Source of the DNA: Aromatoleum evansii
Lineage (GTDB): Bacteria; Pseudomonadota; Gammaproteobacteria; Burkholderiales; Rhodocyclaceae
Direction of reading: 5' to 3'
Assembly (NCBI RefSeq): GCF_012910805.1
Contig: NZ_WTVK01000024.1
Location: forward strand, 1-64,000
DNA: 64,000 nucleotides
Shown: piece after piece, positions 55,848 through 64,000 of the stretch
Layout: every line of letters begins with the position of its first letter
Position numbering within the stretch: the stretch's first letter is position 1
Translations under genes and position numbers: made by a program
The notes under the pieces: generated by a model
Databases searched by the model: none
The model's input: only the letters and a program-made list of their open reading frames with translations
What the model was told of the DNA's origin: nothing

Positions 55848-56506
55848 AATGCTCACCTCAAGTGTGGTCGATCCCGGTTCCGCGGTCTTAATGGCCGCCT
55901 CGTGTGTCGAACGGTGCCCGCAGCGCTCGACCTTACGCGCGGAACTGCTGTAACACCATTCTGCTGCTGATCGGATCCTAGGCCCACTATGCACTTGGAC
56001 GGTTGACGAGAACGTGACTGGCAAATGACATTGCAGTCATTGGAGTTGAGCACCGCTTGGTACCTCCCAAGTCGCGTGGTTTCTGTGGTTGGTCAGAATG
56101 GCCGATCGATCGGCACCCGAAACAAAGTGAAGGGCTCGGCTTTGATCCGGATAAAGTGATCGGGCAGTTTTGGCGCGCTCTCGCCAGTTGGGTAGCGCAC
56201 ACCAGGCCCTGCTGTCGATGACCGCCAACCACGTTCGTTTTCTAGGGCGCTCGGATGGGAAGAAGCTGGAGAACTTCGAGTGGGAGCCGATCCATGACCG
56301 CAACGTGATCTCGGTACTCGAGAATCCCTTCTTCGTCAGAGTCTACGGTTGCGGAAAGGCGTGAAGCGCACTGCGCTGGTCGATGGCCGCGTTCGTAGGA
56401 GGTGATCAGACGCCCCGGTTGCCCTGAGTTTGTCGACGTACGCGAGCACAGCCGGGCCTCGACGGCTGCGAGCATCAGGCGTTCGTCGGCGGGGTGTCGG
56501 ATGCCA
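55848..56506. other. gap with one regulatory dyad
   Basis: No gene is supported. A plus-strand segment near 56220-56364 (VRFLGRSDGKKLENFEWEPI then HDRNVISVLENPFFVRVYG) looks protein-like and ends in a stop, but has no credible start; it may be the tail of a lost gene. Confidence 0.4.
56026..56039. promoter_or_regulatory. TGAC-N6-GTCA palindrome (CusR-like)
   Basis: CAAATGACATTGCAGTCATTGG is a perfect 14-bp palindrome end-match (TGAC/GTCA) with the spacing of the E. coli CusR box TGACAAnnTTGTCA. It is upstream of the YHS-like gene. Confidence 0.55.
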
Positions 56507-57643
56507 TTACGCGTAAAGGGCGCGCTTGAGCCGCACGACGCTCCAGGTGCCGAGCAGCGCCGTGGCCGCCGCAAGGGCGGCGAAATGGGGCCACAGCACG
56601 TCTAGACCGATCCCTTTCATGAGCACGCCGAGCGCGATCTCCATGTAGTGGCGCACCGGACTGAAGTAGGACATCCACTGCATGGCCTGCGGCATGCTTT
56701 CGACCGGCACCGTCGTCCCGGAAAGGAACATCAGCGGGAACAGCATGAGGAAGGCCAGCAGCAGGGCCTGCTGGAGATTCTCTGCGAGCGTGGCGATGAA
56801 GAAGCCGATCGACAGAAAGGCCGCCAGTGCGAAGGCCGACGCGGCGATGAACAGTGCCAGGTTGCCGGCCAGCGGTACCCCGAAAAGTCTGGCGATCAGC
56901 AGGCTGGGGGCCAATGTCAGCATGCCGACGGTGAACGGGGGTAGCGCCTTTGCCGCGATCAGCTCGTAGCTGCGAAGCGGCGTGACGATGAGCTGCTCGA
57001 TGGTCCCCGACTCCTTTTCGCGCACGAGCCCGGCCGCCGCCGTGATGACCCCGACGAGAAGACCGGCCACGACGATCATCGACACCGCCATGAAGTGGCG
57101 GAACTCGAGCTGCGGGTTGTACCAGATGCGGGTTTCTGCGCGTACGCCGGGCAACGCGACCGCCACCCCGTGGCGGGCGGCGTGCTCGACAAGCACGTCG
57201 CGGGCAAAGCCGCCCACGATTGCCACGGCATAACCACGCGCTGCATTCGCAGTATTGGCGTTCGTTCCACTGAGCAGCACCTGTACCGTCGCCGAGCGGC
57301 CCGCTTCGATGTCTTGCGCGAGGCCCGCAGGAATGATCAGCGCGAGGTCGGCGCGGCCCGAATCGAGGATTCCGTCGACCTCGCGCAGGCTCGTCGCCGG
57401 AACCCGTTCCCCGAAATAGTCGGTTGCGGTGAAGCGTTCCACGAGGCGGGCGCTGATCTGCGAACGGTCGCCGTCGTAGACCGCGAGCTTCAGGTTGGAC
57501 ACGTCGAAGGACAGGGCCACCGTGCACATCACCATGTCCGCCGTGTAGATGAAGACGATCAGTGCCACCAGCAGCCGGTCGCGCAGGAACTGGCGGAACT
57601 CCTTGCGGGCCGCCGCGGCCAGGCGTCGTGCCGAGGCGTTCAT
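56507..57643 (-). CDS. ABC-2 type permease, YhhJ/YbhR-like
   Basis: 378 residues from the ATG at 57643, which overlaps the previous permease stop (ATGA). First helix (RLLVALIVFIYTADMVMCTV), a long periplasmic domain (FDVSNLKLAVYDGDRSQISA, RADLALIIPAGLAQDIEAGR), then five helices with the conserved VREKESGTIEQLIVTPLRSY loop and TLAENLQQALLLAFLMLFPL. It pairs with the neighbouring permease to form the membrane part of a YbhFSR-type exporter. Substrates of such exporters include drugs and cations; here unknown. Confidence 0.88.
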   Translation of the reverse strand: MNASARRLAAAARKEFRQFLRDRLLVALIVFIYTADMVMCTVALSFDVSNLKLAVYDGDRSQISARLVERFTATDYFGERVPATSLREVDGILDSGRADLALIIPAGLAQDIEAGRSATVQVLLSGTNANTANAARGYAVAIVGGFARDVLVEHAARHGVAVALPGVRAETRIWYNPQLEFRHFMAVSMIVVAGLLVGVITAAAGLVREKESGTIEQLIVTPLRSYELIAAKALPPFTVGMLTLAPSLLIARLFGVPLAGNLALFIAASAFALAAFLSIGFFIATLAENLQQALLLAFLMLFPLMFLSGTTVPVESMPQAMQWMSYFSPVRHYMEIALGVLMKGIGLDVLWPHFAALAAATALLGTWSVVRLKRALYA

Positions 57644-58776
57644 CTCGCCACCTTCTTGCGCAGCGACAGGCTCGCGGCGCCGAACAGGACGATCGCATAG
57701 AGCCCGAGCAGCGCGAGGTTGCCCCACAAATACTCGATGCCGACGCCCTTGAGGAACAGGTCGCGGCTGATGTCGTTGAAGTAGCGGGTGGGGAACACAT
57801 ACGTGTAGAGCTGCATCATGTACGGCATCGTCGAGATCGGGAACAGGAAGCCGGAGAACAGGAAGGAAGGCATCAGCGTGCCCACCAGCGACAGGAACAC
57901 CGCGGCGACCTGTGTACGCGCAACGGTCGATACGGCAACGCCGAGCCCGACGGTCACGAAGACATAGAGCAGCGAGGCGCCGAGAAGCAATGCGAGGCTG
58001 CCGCGGAATGGAATGTCGAACCAGTAGGTACCGACGAAGAGCACGAGCAGCATCTCGGCAAACGCGATCGCTGCGTAGGGAATGATCTTGCCGAGGATGA
58101 ACGTCGCCGGACTCACCGGCGACACGTAGATCTGCTCGATCGTGCCGCGCTCGCGCTCGCGCACGATGGCAAGCGCGGTCAGCATTGGCGGGAAGGCCAT
58201 CAGGAGGACGGCGAAGAGTCCCGGGACGATGTAGTTCACGGTCTTCATCGGGGCGTTGTACCAGACGCGGGTCTCGAGCCGCAGCGGCGGCGGCGCGTCG
58301 ATACCGAGCTCGGCGAGGCGGCGTTCGGCAAGCCCGGTCGAGAAGCGGTTGACCACGGCCGCAAGGTAGTTCGACACGATCAGCGCAGTGGGGGAGAAGG
58401 AGCCGTCGATGAGCAGTTGCACGGATGCCTCACGAGCGGAGCCGAGCGTGCGCGAGAAGTCGGGCGGAATCATGATCACCACCGTCGCGTCGCCCCGATC
58501 GAGCGCCGCATCCACGTCGCGCGGCGAGTTGAGGTTGCGATGCAGACGGAAGTAGCCGCTCTGCACGAAGGTCTCGACGAAGCGCTGGCTGTCCTGGGTG
58601 CGGTCCTGGTCGTAGACGGCGATCGGTACGTCCTCGACATCCATCGAAAGGCCATAACCGAATATGAACAGCAGCAGGAGGGGAAGCAGCACGGCCACGG
58701 CGAGCGTGATCGGATCGCGCACCACTTCGATGGATTCCTTGCGAACGAGCGCCCGGAGCACAGGCCAAGTATTCAT
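57640..58776 (-). CDS. ABC-2 type permease, YbhS-like
   Basis: 378 residues. Helix 1 (ITLAVAVLLPLLLLFIFGYG) is followed by MDVEDVPIAVYDQDRTQDSQ and DATVVIMIPPDFSRT in the periplasmic domain, then the loop VRERERGTIEQIYVSPVSPA and the final FPTRYFNDISRDLFLKGVGI. This is the first of two permease genes after the ATPase gene, 70 bp downstream of it. It is the same family as the deleted pseudogene at 32790-33452. Confidence 0.88.
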   Translation of the reverse strand: MNTWPVLRALVRKESIEVVRDPITLAVAVLLPLLLLFIFGYGLSMDVEDVPIAVYDQDRTQDSQRFVETFVQSGYFRLHRNLNSPRDVDAALDRGDATVVIMIPPDFSRTLGSAREASVQLLIDGSFSPTALIVSNYLAAVVNRFSTGLAERRLAELGIDAPPPLRLETRVWYNAPMKTVNYIVPGLFAVLLMAFPPMLTALAIVRERERGTIEQIYVSPVSPATFILGKIIPYAAIAFAEMLLVLFVGTYWFDIPFRGSLALLLGASLLYVFVTVGLGVAVSTVARTQVAAVFLSLVGTLMPSFLFSGFLFPISTMPYMMQLYTYVFPTRYFNDISRDLFLKGVGIEYLWGNLALLGLYAIVLFGAASLSLRKKVAR

Positions 58777-58846
58777 TTTGCCGCCGCAATCCGAGTTCCC
58801 GCGAGGAAGAACCGCGGTGGTCTGTAGAGTCCGCAGCGGGCGCCTT

Positions 58847-60340
58847 TCATGCCGCGTCCTTCCGCGTCATCAATGCGATGAAGATGTCTTCGAGCGACGC
58901 TCCGTCGTACCGCGCACGCAGGCTCGCCGGCGAATCGACTGTGAGGAGACGGCCACGGTCGATGAAAGCCACCCGATCGCAGCGCTCGGCCTCGCGCACG
59001 TAATGGGTAGTGACGAGCACGGCTGTTCCGGCACGACCGACATCGCCGATCAGGCGCCAGAAGGCATCGCGCGATACCGGATCGACCCCGGAGGTCGGTT
59101 CGTCGAGAAACAGGACATCCGGCTGGTGCAGCGCGGCGCAGCCGAGCGCGAGGCGCTGTCGCAGCGCGCCCGACAGGTTCTTCACCAGGCTGCGTTCGTG
59201 CCCGCGCAGCCCCGCGAGCCGCAGCACCCACGCTCGCCGATCGGCCATCATCTCGTCCGCGAGGCCATAGAGCGAGCCGAAGAACTCGATGTTTTCGTCG
59301 ACGGTGAGGTCGACATAGAGGGAGAACCGTTGCGACATGTACCCGATGCGACCCTTGGCCGCCGCCGGGTGGGCGGCCACGTCGATGCCGGCAACCCTGA
59401 TGCTTCCCCCGTCGGGGGGCAGGATGCCGCACAGCATCTTGATCGTCGTGCTCTTGCCCGAGCCGTTCGGACCGAGCAGTCCGAAGATCTCCCCGCGCGA
59501 CACGGAGAAGCTCATGTCGTCAACGGCAACGAAGGCGCCGAAGCGCCGGCTCAAGCCGGCGACGCGGATGGCCTCGCCTTTCGTCTCGGGCCGCGGGCGG
59601 TCAGGTGCCGCCGGCTCGGCCCCGGCGTCCCCCGCGAGGAGCACCTTGACCCTCTCCTCGAGATCCCCCCCGAATGCTGCCGGACGATCGCAGGCGAGCA
59701 CGTGCCCCCCGGACAGAATGGCGACCCGGTCGCAGGCGACCGCTTCGTCCATGTACGAGGTGGCGACGACGATCGTTTTGCCGCGCTGGTGGAATTCGCG
59801 CAGCATGGTCCACAACTCCCGGCGCGAGATCGGATCGACACCGAGCGTCGGTTCGTCGAGCACGAGGATGTCGGGCTCGTGTATGAGGCTGCAGCAAACG
59901 GCAAGCTTCTTCTGCATGCCGCCCGACAGTGCGCGGGCCCGGCGGTCGAGGAAGGGGGCGAGGCCCGAGAACCGCAGGAGCTGTTCGCGCCGCGCGACGA
60001 ACGCGTCCGGCGGCACGGAGCGGATGGCGGCAAAGAATTCCAGGTTTTCGGCCACGGTCAAGTCGCCGTAAAGCGAATACGCCTGGGCGACATAACCCAG
60101 GGAAGCGTTGATCCGCGCGGCGTCGCGGACGCTGTCGAGCCCCGCGACCGTGACGCTGCCCGCGCTGGGGTCGAGGATCGCGCACACCGTCTGCAGAAGC
60201 GTGGTCTTGCCCGCGCCGTCGGCGCCGACGATGCCGAAGAGTTCTCCGTGCCGGACGGCCAGCGACACGCCGTCGAGGACGGTCCGCGCGCCGAAACGGC
60301 GCGACAGCGAGCGGATGGCGATCACGTCGCTACCGTTCAT
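58847..60340 (-). CDS. double-domain ABC ATPase, YbhF-like
   Basis: 497 residues from the ATG at 60340. Two nucleotide-binding domains in one chain: domain 1 with Walker A GADGAGKTT, signature LSGGMQKKL and Walker B ILVLDEPTLG; domain 2 with Walker A GPNGSGKST, Walker B VLFLDEPTSG and a divergent signature LSGALRQRL. Each has its D-loop and switch His or equivalent (VATSYMDEA in domain 1, where His is replaced by Ser; VTTHYVREA in domain 2). So the two ATP sites may be unequal. It overlaps the HlyD-like gene by 11 bp. Confidence 0.9.
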   Translation of the reverse strand: MNGSDVIAIRSLSRRFGARTVLDGVSLAVRHGELFGIVGADGAGKTTLLQTVCAILDPSAGSVTVAGLDSVRDAARINASLGYVAQAYSLYGDLTVAENLEFFAAIRSVPPDAFVARREQLLRFSGLAPFLDRRARALSGGMQKKLAVCCSLIHEPDILVLDEPTLGVDPISRRELWTMLREFHQRGKTIVVATSYMDEAVACDRVAILSGGHVLACDRPAAFGGDLEERVKVLLAGDAGAEPAAPDRPRPETKGEAIRVAGLSRRFGAFVAVDDMSFSVSRGEIFGLLGPNGSGKSTTIKMLCGILPPDGGSIRVAGIDVAAHPAAAKGRIGYMSQRFSLYVDLTVDENIEFFGSLYGLADEMMADRRAWVLRLAGLRGHERSLVKNLSGALRQRLALGCAALHQPDVLFLDEPTSGVDPVSRDAFWRLIGDVGRAGTAVLVTTHYVREAERCDRVAFIDRGRLLTVDSPASLRARYDGASLEDIFIALMTRKDAA

Positions 60341-61493
60341 CCGCCAGCCCGACCCTGATCCTGACGTCGGCAGGCATGCCCGGCTTGAGCACGCCATCGG
60401 GGTTCGCGAGGCGTACTTTCACGCCGAACACGAGCTTTTCGCGCTCGTCCTTCACGTGCACCTCCTTCGGCGTGAACTCCGCCTGCTGGGCCACTTCGCT
60501 GACTGCGCCGACGAAGGTCCGGTCGGGATAAGCATCGACGGACACGTTCGCCGCGCTGCCCAGCCGGACGCGCCCGACGTCGCGCTCCGCGACGTAGACC
60601 CGGACGTATAGATCCTCGAGATCGACCATCGTCGCGATTGGGCGGCCGGCGGCGACGAGTTCGCCGGGCTCCACGAGCTTCGCCATGACCGTGCCCCGGG
60701 ACGGCGCGACGATTCGCGTGTCGGCAAGCTGCGCCTCGATCTCGGCCACCCGGGCGCTCGCCGCATCCACCTGGCTCGCGGCGCTGGTGCGAGCGGCAAG
60801 GACGCGATCGCGTTCGGCCGCGATCCGTTTGACGTCGCGTTCGCGGATCTCGATCTCGCCCGTCGCTGCGCTCGCCTTGTCGCGCTCGGCGAGCGCCTCC
60901 TCGGCGGCCCGGCGCGCGGCGGCGAGCCGGGCTTCGGAGGCCCGTCGACGCGCGGCCACTTCATCGAAATAGTTGCGGCTCACGAACCCTTGCGCGAGCA
61001 GGTCCGCGAAGCGCTCGTAGACCTTGCCGTCCTGCGCTGCCTGGGCCTCGGCCGCCGCCACCTCGGCGGCAGCGCGCGCGAGCGCCTCGCGTGCGCGATG
61101 CACCTCGTGGGACGCCGTGCCTGCCACCACGCGGGCACCGAGCTGTGCCTGCCCGGAGGTCTCGTCGAGCACTCGCGCCTGGGCGTCGAGCTCTGCGACC
61201 AGACTCCGCGCCGCAGCCACCTGCGCACGCGCCTGTGCCGATCGCGCCTCGAGTTCGCGGGCGGCGATCTGCGCCACGAGCTGGCCGGCGGCCACCCGAT
61301 CGCCTTCGCGCACGGCCACCACCTCGGCGATGCCGGGAATGCGCGCGCTGAGCGTCACCTCCGTGCCGCGTACCTGGCCGTTCGCCTCGAGGACGTCGCT
61401 GACCGGGGCCGGACGGAGCGCGAACCAGCCGATGCCGAGCGCGAGGAATGCCGCCACGACGGCGACGACGGCATTGCGTGCATGGGTCTTCAT
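60330..61493 (-). CDS. HlyD/YbhG-like periplasmic adaptor of the ABC exporter
   Basis: 387 residues from the ATG at 61493. An anchor (AVVAVVAAFLALGIGWFALR) precedes lipoyl motif GQVRGTEVTLSARIPGIAEV, a long Ala/Glu/Arg-rich coiled-coil (about residues 80-260, for example AQARAQVAAARSLVAELDAQ), the second lipoyl half DTRIVAPSRGTVMAKLVEPG, and a C-terminal GVKVRLANPDGVLKPGMPAD. It would join the inner-membrane ABC exporter to an outer-membrane channel. No TolC gene is adjacent. Gene order HlyD-ATPase-permease-permease matches the ybhGFSR type. Confidence 0.88.
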   Translation of the reverse strand: MKTHARNAVVAVVAAFLALGIGWFALRPAPVSDVLEANGQVRGTEVTLSARIPGIAEVVAVREGDRVAAGQLVAQIAARELEARSAQARAQVAAARSLVAELDAQARVLDETSGQAQLGARVVAGTASHEVHRAREALARAAAEVAAAEAQAAQDGKVYERFADLLAQGFVSRNYFDEVAARRRASEARLAAARRAAEEALAERDKASAATGEIEIRERDVKRIAAERDRVLAARTSAASQVDAASARVAEIEAQLADTRIVAPSRGTVMAKLVEPGELVAAGRPIATMVDLEDLYVRVYVAERDVGRVRLGSAANVSVDAYPDRTFVGAVSEVAQQAEFTPKEVHVKDEREKLVFGVKVRLANPDGVLKPGMPADVRIRVGLADER

Positions 61494-61531
61494 TATCTGT
61501 GCTCTGCCAGACCCGCCCGTCCCGCTGAGTT

Positions 61532-61999
61532 TCAACGACGCCTGTATTCGAATACCGCTTCGACCGGCTTGGCAGTCCCCGGCAGCTGGGCTTCGATCGT
61601 GACGCGGTACGGCCCCTCGCCATACAGGGCGAAATAGTTGCCGAAACTCACCGTGTCCTCGATGCGCATCGGCTCGAGTTTCTTGCGTGTGCCGGCCATG
61701 CCCAGTTCCGCCACCGTCGCCTTCACTTGCGCGTCGGTGATGCGCGCCCCCTTTCTATCAAAGAGCGCGACGAGCACGTGATAGTCGTCCTTTCCCGTCG
61801 GTACGCCGCCATGCATCGTCTTCTCTTCGTGCGTGGCAGGATGCTTGCTCGCGACCTTGGCGGGCAGGATGCCGTAATAGACGTCGATGCCGTCCACGAC
61901 CTGATGGAGTCCCGTTTCGACGGCCAGCGCCGTCCCCGAGGCTGCGAGCCCAAGTGCCAACACCAGCGCGTGACGCTTCTGCAAGAGTTGTCGCAACAT
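61532..61999 (-). CDS. periplasmic protein of unknown function (family C, copy 2)
   Basis: 155 residues with a signal peptide (ALVLALGLAASGTALAVETG) and GGAGGACATC before the ATG. The mature domain reads HQVVDGIDVYYGILPAKVAS, KDDYHVLVALFDRKGARITD, FGNYFALYGEGPYRVTIEAQ and ends VEAVFEYRRR. It shares order and spacing of these elements with 25796-26308 (VDGI, VVALL..G..I.DA.V, G.AYRI.L, EAEFRY). It is probably Ig-like. It lies between the copper ATPase and the ABC exporter genes; its function is unknown. Confidence 0.75.
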   Translation of the reverse strand: MLRQLLQKRHALVLALGLAASGTALAVETGLHQVVDGIDVYYGILPAKVASKHPATHEEKTMHGGVPTGKDDYHVLVALFDRKGARITDAQVKATVAELGMAGTRKKLEPMRIEDTVSFGNYFALYGEGPYRVTIEAQLPGTAKPVEAVFEYRRR

Positions 62000-62043
62000 G
62001 ATGTCCTCCTTCTCTCCTCGTACGGTCTATCGGCCGGAATTCG

Positions 62044-62259
62044 CTACCAGTTCCCGCCCTCGCGACGCCGGCGCCGGATCACGATCGCCCCCCACACCAA
62101 CAGGACGGGGCACGCCAGCAGCAAGGCGACAACGATCGCGGTCCACCAGGATAGCCCCCATACCCTGAGGATGGCTGCCGCGGCCAGGATCATGGCCGTT
62201 GGGCAGAGCCAGCCCCATCGGTCGATCGCGCGCCGCCAGGTTTCGTTGTGCGTCTTCAC
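62044..62259 (-). CDS. small two-helix membrane protein coupled to the copper ATPase
   Basis: 71 residues from a GTG at 62259 that overlaps the ATPase stop (GTGA). Two hydrophobic helices ([18 protein letters not shown] and [20 protein letters not shown]) and a basic tail ([10 protein letters not shown]). It is too short for a transporter on its own. The overlap suggests a role in stabilising or modulating the ATPase, or as a hydrophobic accessory; this is inference. Confidence 0.7.
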   Translation of the reverse strand: MKTHNETWRRAIDRWGWLCPTAMILAAAAILRVWGLSWWTAIVVALLLACPVLLVWGAIVIRRRRREGGNW

Positions 62260-64000
62260 AATGTTCCCAGCTTCCTGCGCTTGAGCAGTGCCGAATTGAC
62301 GATTACCGACAGCGAGGACAGGGCCATCGCCGCGGCGGCGATGATCGGGTTGAGGAAACCGAGCGCGGCGACCGGGATGCCGATGCTGTTGTAGATGAAG
62401 GCCCAGAAGAGGTTCTGCTTGATCTTCGTCATCGTCGCGCGCGACAGGCGGATCGAGGCGACGACGTCGCGGACGTCGTTGCGGATCAGGATGATGCCGC
62501 CGGTCTCCTTGGCGACGTCCGATCCCGAGCCGATCGCGATGCCGATGTCGGCCGTGGCGAGTGCCGGTGCGTCGTTCACGCCATCGCCGACCATCGCCAC
62601 CTGCTTGCCCTGTTTCTGCAGCGTCTGAATCACCTTCGCCTTGTCGGAGGGCAGCACGTCGGCGATCACGGCGTCGATGCCAAGCTCGCGGGCGATCGCA
62701 TCGGCCGTGCGGCGATTGTCTCCGGTCAGCATGACCACTTCGACGCCCTCGCCGCGCAAGGCGGTGACCGCTTCCCTCGCGTCCGGCTTGAGCGTGTCCG
62801 CGACGGCGATGATGCCGGAAAGCTGCCCGTCGCACGCCACCAGCATGGCGGTCTTGCCATCGTACTCGAGGCGCGTCATCGCTTCCTCGGCGGCAGCCGC
62901 GTCGATCCCGTCGGTCTCGAACAGGCGCCGATTGCCGAGCGACACGCGGTGACCCTCGATTTCGCCGCGCACGCCGTGCCCCGGCACGGCCTCGAATTTT
63001 GCGGTAGCGGGCAGCGCGAGACCGCGGTGCAGGGCGGCGCGCACGATCGCTTCGCCCAGCGGGTGTTCGGAACCCGATTCGAGCGCCGCGGCCAGGCGCA
63101 GCACCTCGTCCTCGGACCGCTCGCCCAGGACCTGGACGTCGGTGACGATGGGTTCGCCGCGCGTGAGGGTGCCGGTCTTGTCGAACACCACCGTCGTGAG
63201 CGCCTGGGCGCGCTCGAGCACCTCGCCGCCGCGGATGAGGATCCCGCCTTCGGCGCCCTTGCCGACGCCGACCATCAGGGCCGCCGGCGTGGCGATGCCC
63301 AGCGCGCAGGGGCAGGCGATGATCAGCACGGCGATGAAGGCCAGCAGGCCCTGCGGAAAGTTGCCCGTCGCCCACCAGCCGAAGAAGGCGAGAAACGCGA
63401 CGCCCACGACGGCGGGCACGAAGTAGCCGGTCACCTTGTCGGCGATGCGCTGGATCTGCGCGGTGCTCGCCTGGGCATCCTCGACCATCTTGATGATCTG
63501 CGCCAGCGCGGTTTCTGCGCCCACCTTGGTGGCCTGGAAGCGGAAGGATCCGGTGCGGTTCAGCGTGCCGCCGATGACGGCACTCCCGACCGTCTTCTCC
63601 ACCGGCATCGATTCGCCGGTCAGCATGGATTCGTCCACCGAGGAGCCGCCCTCGAGCACCATGCCGTCGGTCGGGATCTTCTCCCCCGGCCGGACCACGA
63701 CGACCTCATCGACCATGACCGATTCGGCCGGTATCTCCATCTCCGCTCCGTCGCGGATAACGTGCGCCGTGGCGGGCTTGAGGTCGAGCAGCCTGCGCAC
63801 CGCCGCGGAAGAGCGCTTCTTGATCAGCTCCTCCATGTAGCGGCCGAGCAGCACGAAAGCGATGATGACCGCCGAGACCTCGAAATAGACATCACGCTCC
63901 TCGACCTTGACCGGCAGGACGTCGGGGAAGAACAGGACCGCAACGCTGTACAGGTACGCGACCGTGGTGCCGAGCGCGATGAGGAAATCCATGTTGATCG
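62256..64000 (-). CDS. copA: CopA-type P1B copper-translocating ATPase (5' end beyond window)
   Basis: The C-terminal 580 or so residues; the N-terminal metal-binding domains lie past position 64000. Visible are the TM segment [16 protein letters not shown], the TGES-type loop [10 protein letters not shown], the CPC metal motif in TM6 ([19 protein letters not shown]), DKTGTLT with the phosphorylated Asp, the HP motif [19 protein letters not shown] and [13 protein letters not shown]7-8 carry [10 protein letters not shown] and [18 protein letters not shown], as in Cu(I)-ATPases. It exports Cu(I) from cytoplasm to periplasm, where the Cus pumps could remove it. The stop overlaps the small membrane gene. 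Confidence 0.93.
   Translation of the reverse strand, partial: INMDFLIALGTTVAYLYSVAVLFFPDVLPVKVEERDVYFEVSAVIIAFVLLGRYMEELIKKRSSAAVRRLLDLKPATAHVIRDGAEMEIPAESVMVDEVVVVRPGEKIPTDGMVLEGGSSVDESMLTGESMPVEKTVGSAVIGGTLNRTGSFRFQATKVGAETALAQIIKMVEDAQASTAQIQRIADKVTGYFVPAVVGVAFLAFFGWWATGNFPQGLLAFIAVLIIACPCALGIATPAALMVGVGKGAEGGILIRGGEVLERAQALTTVVFDKTGTLTRGEPIVTDVQVLGERSEDEVLRLAAALESGSEHPLGEAIVRAALHRGLALPATAKFEAVPGHGVRGEIEGHRVSLGNRRLFETDGIDAAAAEEAMTRLEYDGKTAMLVACDGQLSGIIAVADTLKPDAREAVTALRGEGVEVVMLTGDNRRTADAIARELGIDAVIADVLPSDKAKVIQTLQKQGKQVAMVGDGVNDAPALATADIGIAIGSGSDVAKETGGIILIRNDVRDVVASIRLSRATMTKIKQNLFWAFIYNSIGIPVAALGFLNPIIAAAAMALSSLSVIVNSALLKRRKLGTL

Noticed and set aside
1-64000. CRISPR array, rRNA, tRNA or complete insertion sequence
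   Set aside because: No regularly spaced direct repeats, no recognisable RNA gene sequence and no transposase-like protein were seen in the window.

Overview
The window looks like a metal-resistance region of a high-GC betaproteobacterium, most plausibly Rhodocyclales (Azoarcus/Thauera/Aromatoleum-like). This is inferred from gene content: the CopK and CzcE families, Cus-type RND operons with fused CusF domains, DUF3141 and a phasin-like protein. No rRNA or tRNA gene was seen, so taxonomy is not established. Copper/silver handling in the periplasm and envelope dominates.

Layout. 1-6.2 kb: an ankyrin-repeat protein, a TonB-dependent receptor, an outer-membrane protein, two small orphan proteins, and relics of a CDF transporter, an outer-membrane protein and an HD-GYP protein. 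6.2-15.2 kb (minus strand): a czcE-like/copK pair, cusF, a divergent copK, and cusA-cusB-cusC headed by a MerR-type regulator. 15.6-22.4 kb: a second ankyrin protein, two more czcE-like/copK pairs and a solitary copK, then gene-poor DNA with small orphan proteins whose paralogues lie elsewhere in the window. 22.4-32.6 kb (plus strand): a tightly packed envelope-maintenance cassette (DUF2933 protein, isoprenylcysteine methyltransferase-like protein, DegS/DegQ-like protease, cyclopropane fatty acid synthase, periplasmic protein, YHS-like protein, MFS transporter, DUF5676-like protein, FtsH-like protease, DUF3141 protein, YHS protein). 32.8-37.3 kb: a deleted ABC-2 permease, an orphan Rieske protein divergent from a Cyc2-like cytochrome-porin, a phasin-like protein and a His-containing secreted protein. 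37.4-50.5 kb (minus strand): a nine-gene run encoding two complete RND tripartite pumps plus CusF-like and other periplasmic proteins. 50.6-54.5 kb: a cupredoxin, the CusRS-like two-component system and a DUF411 protein. 54.7-64 kb (minus strand): a lipoprotein, a truncated periplasmic gene, a YHS-like protein, a YbhGFSR-like ABC exporter and a CopA-type ATPase running off the right edge.

How it fits together. A recurring 14-bp dyad, TTAC-N6-GTAA or close variants, matches the spacing of the box known for E. coli CusR/HprR. It lies upstream of cusRS itself, the long RND operon, all three czcE-like/copK pairs (each time exactly 98 bp from the start codon), small His-protein genes, a YHS-like gene, and in the petA/cyc2-like intergenic region. 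This suggests one CusRS regulon spread over the island. Several small secreted protein families are duplicated, and many older copies are decaying, which points to repeated gene amplification and turnover.
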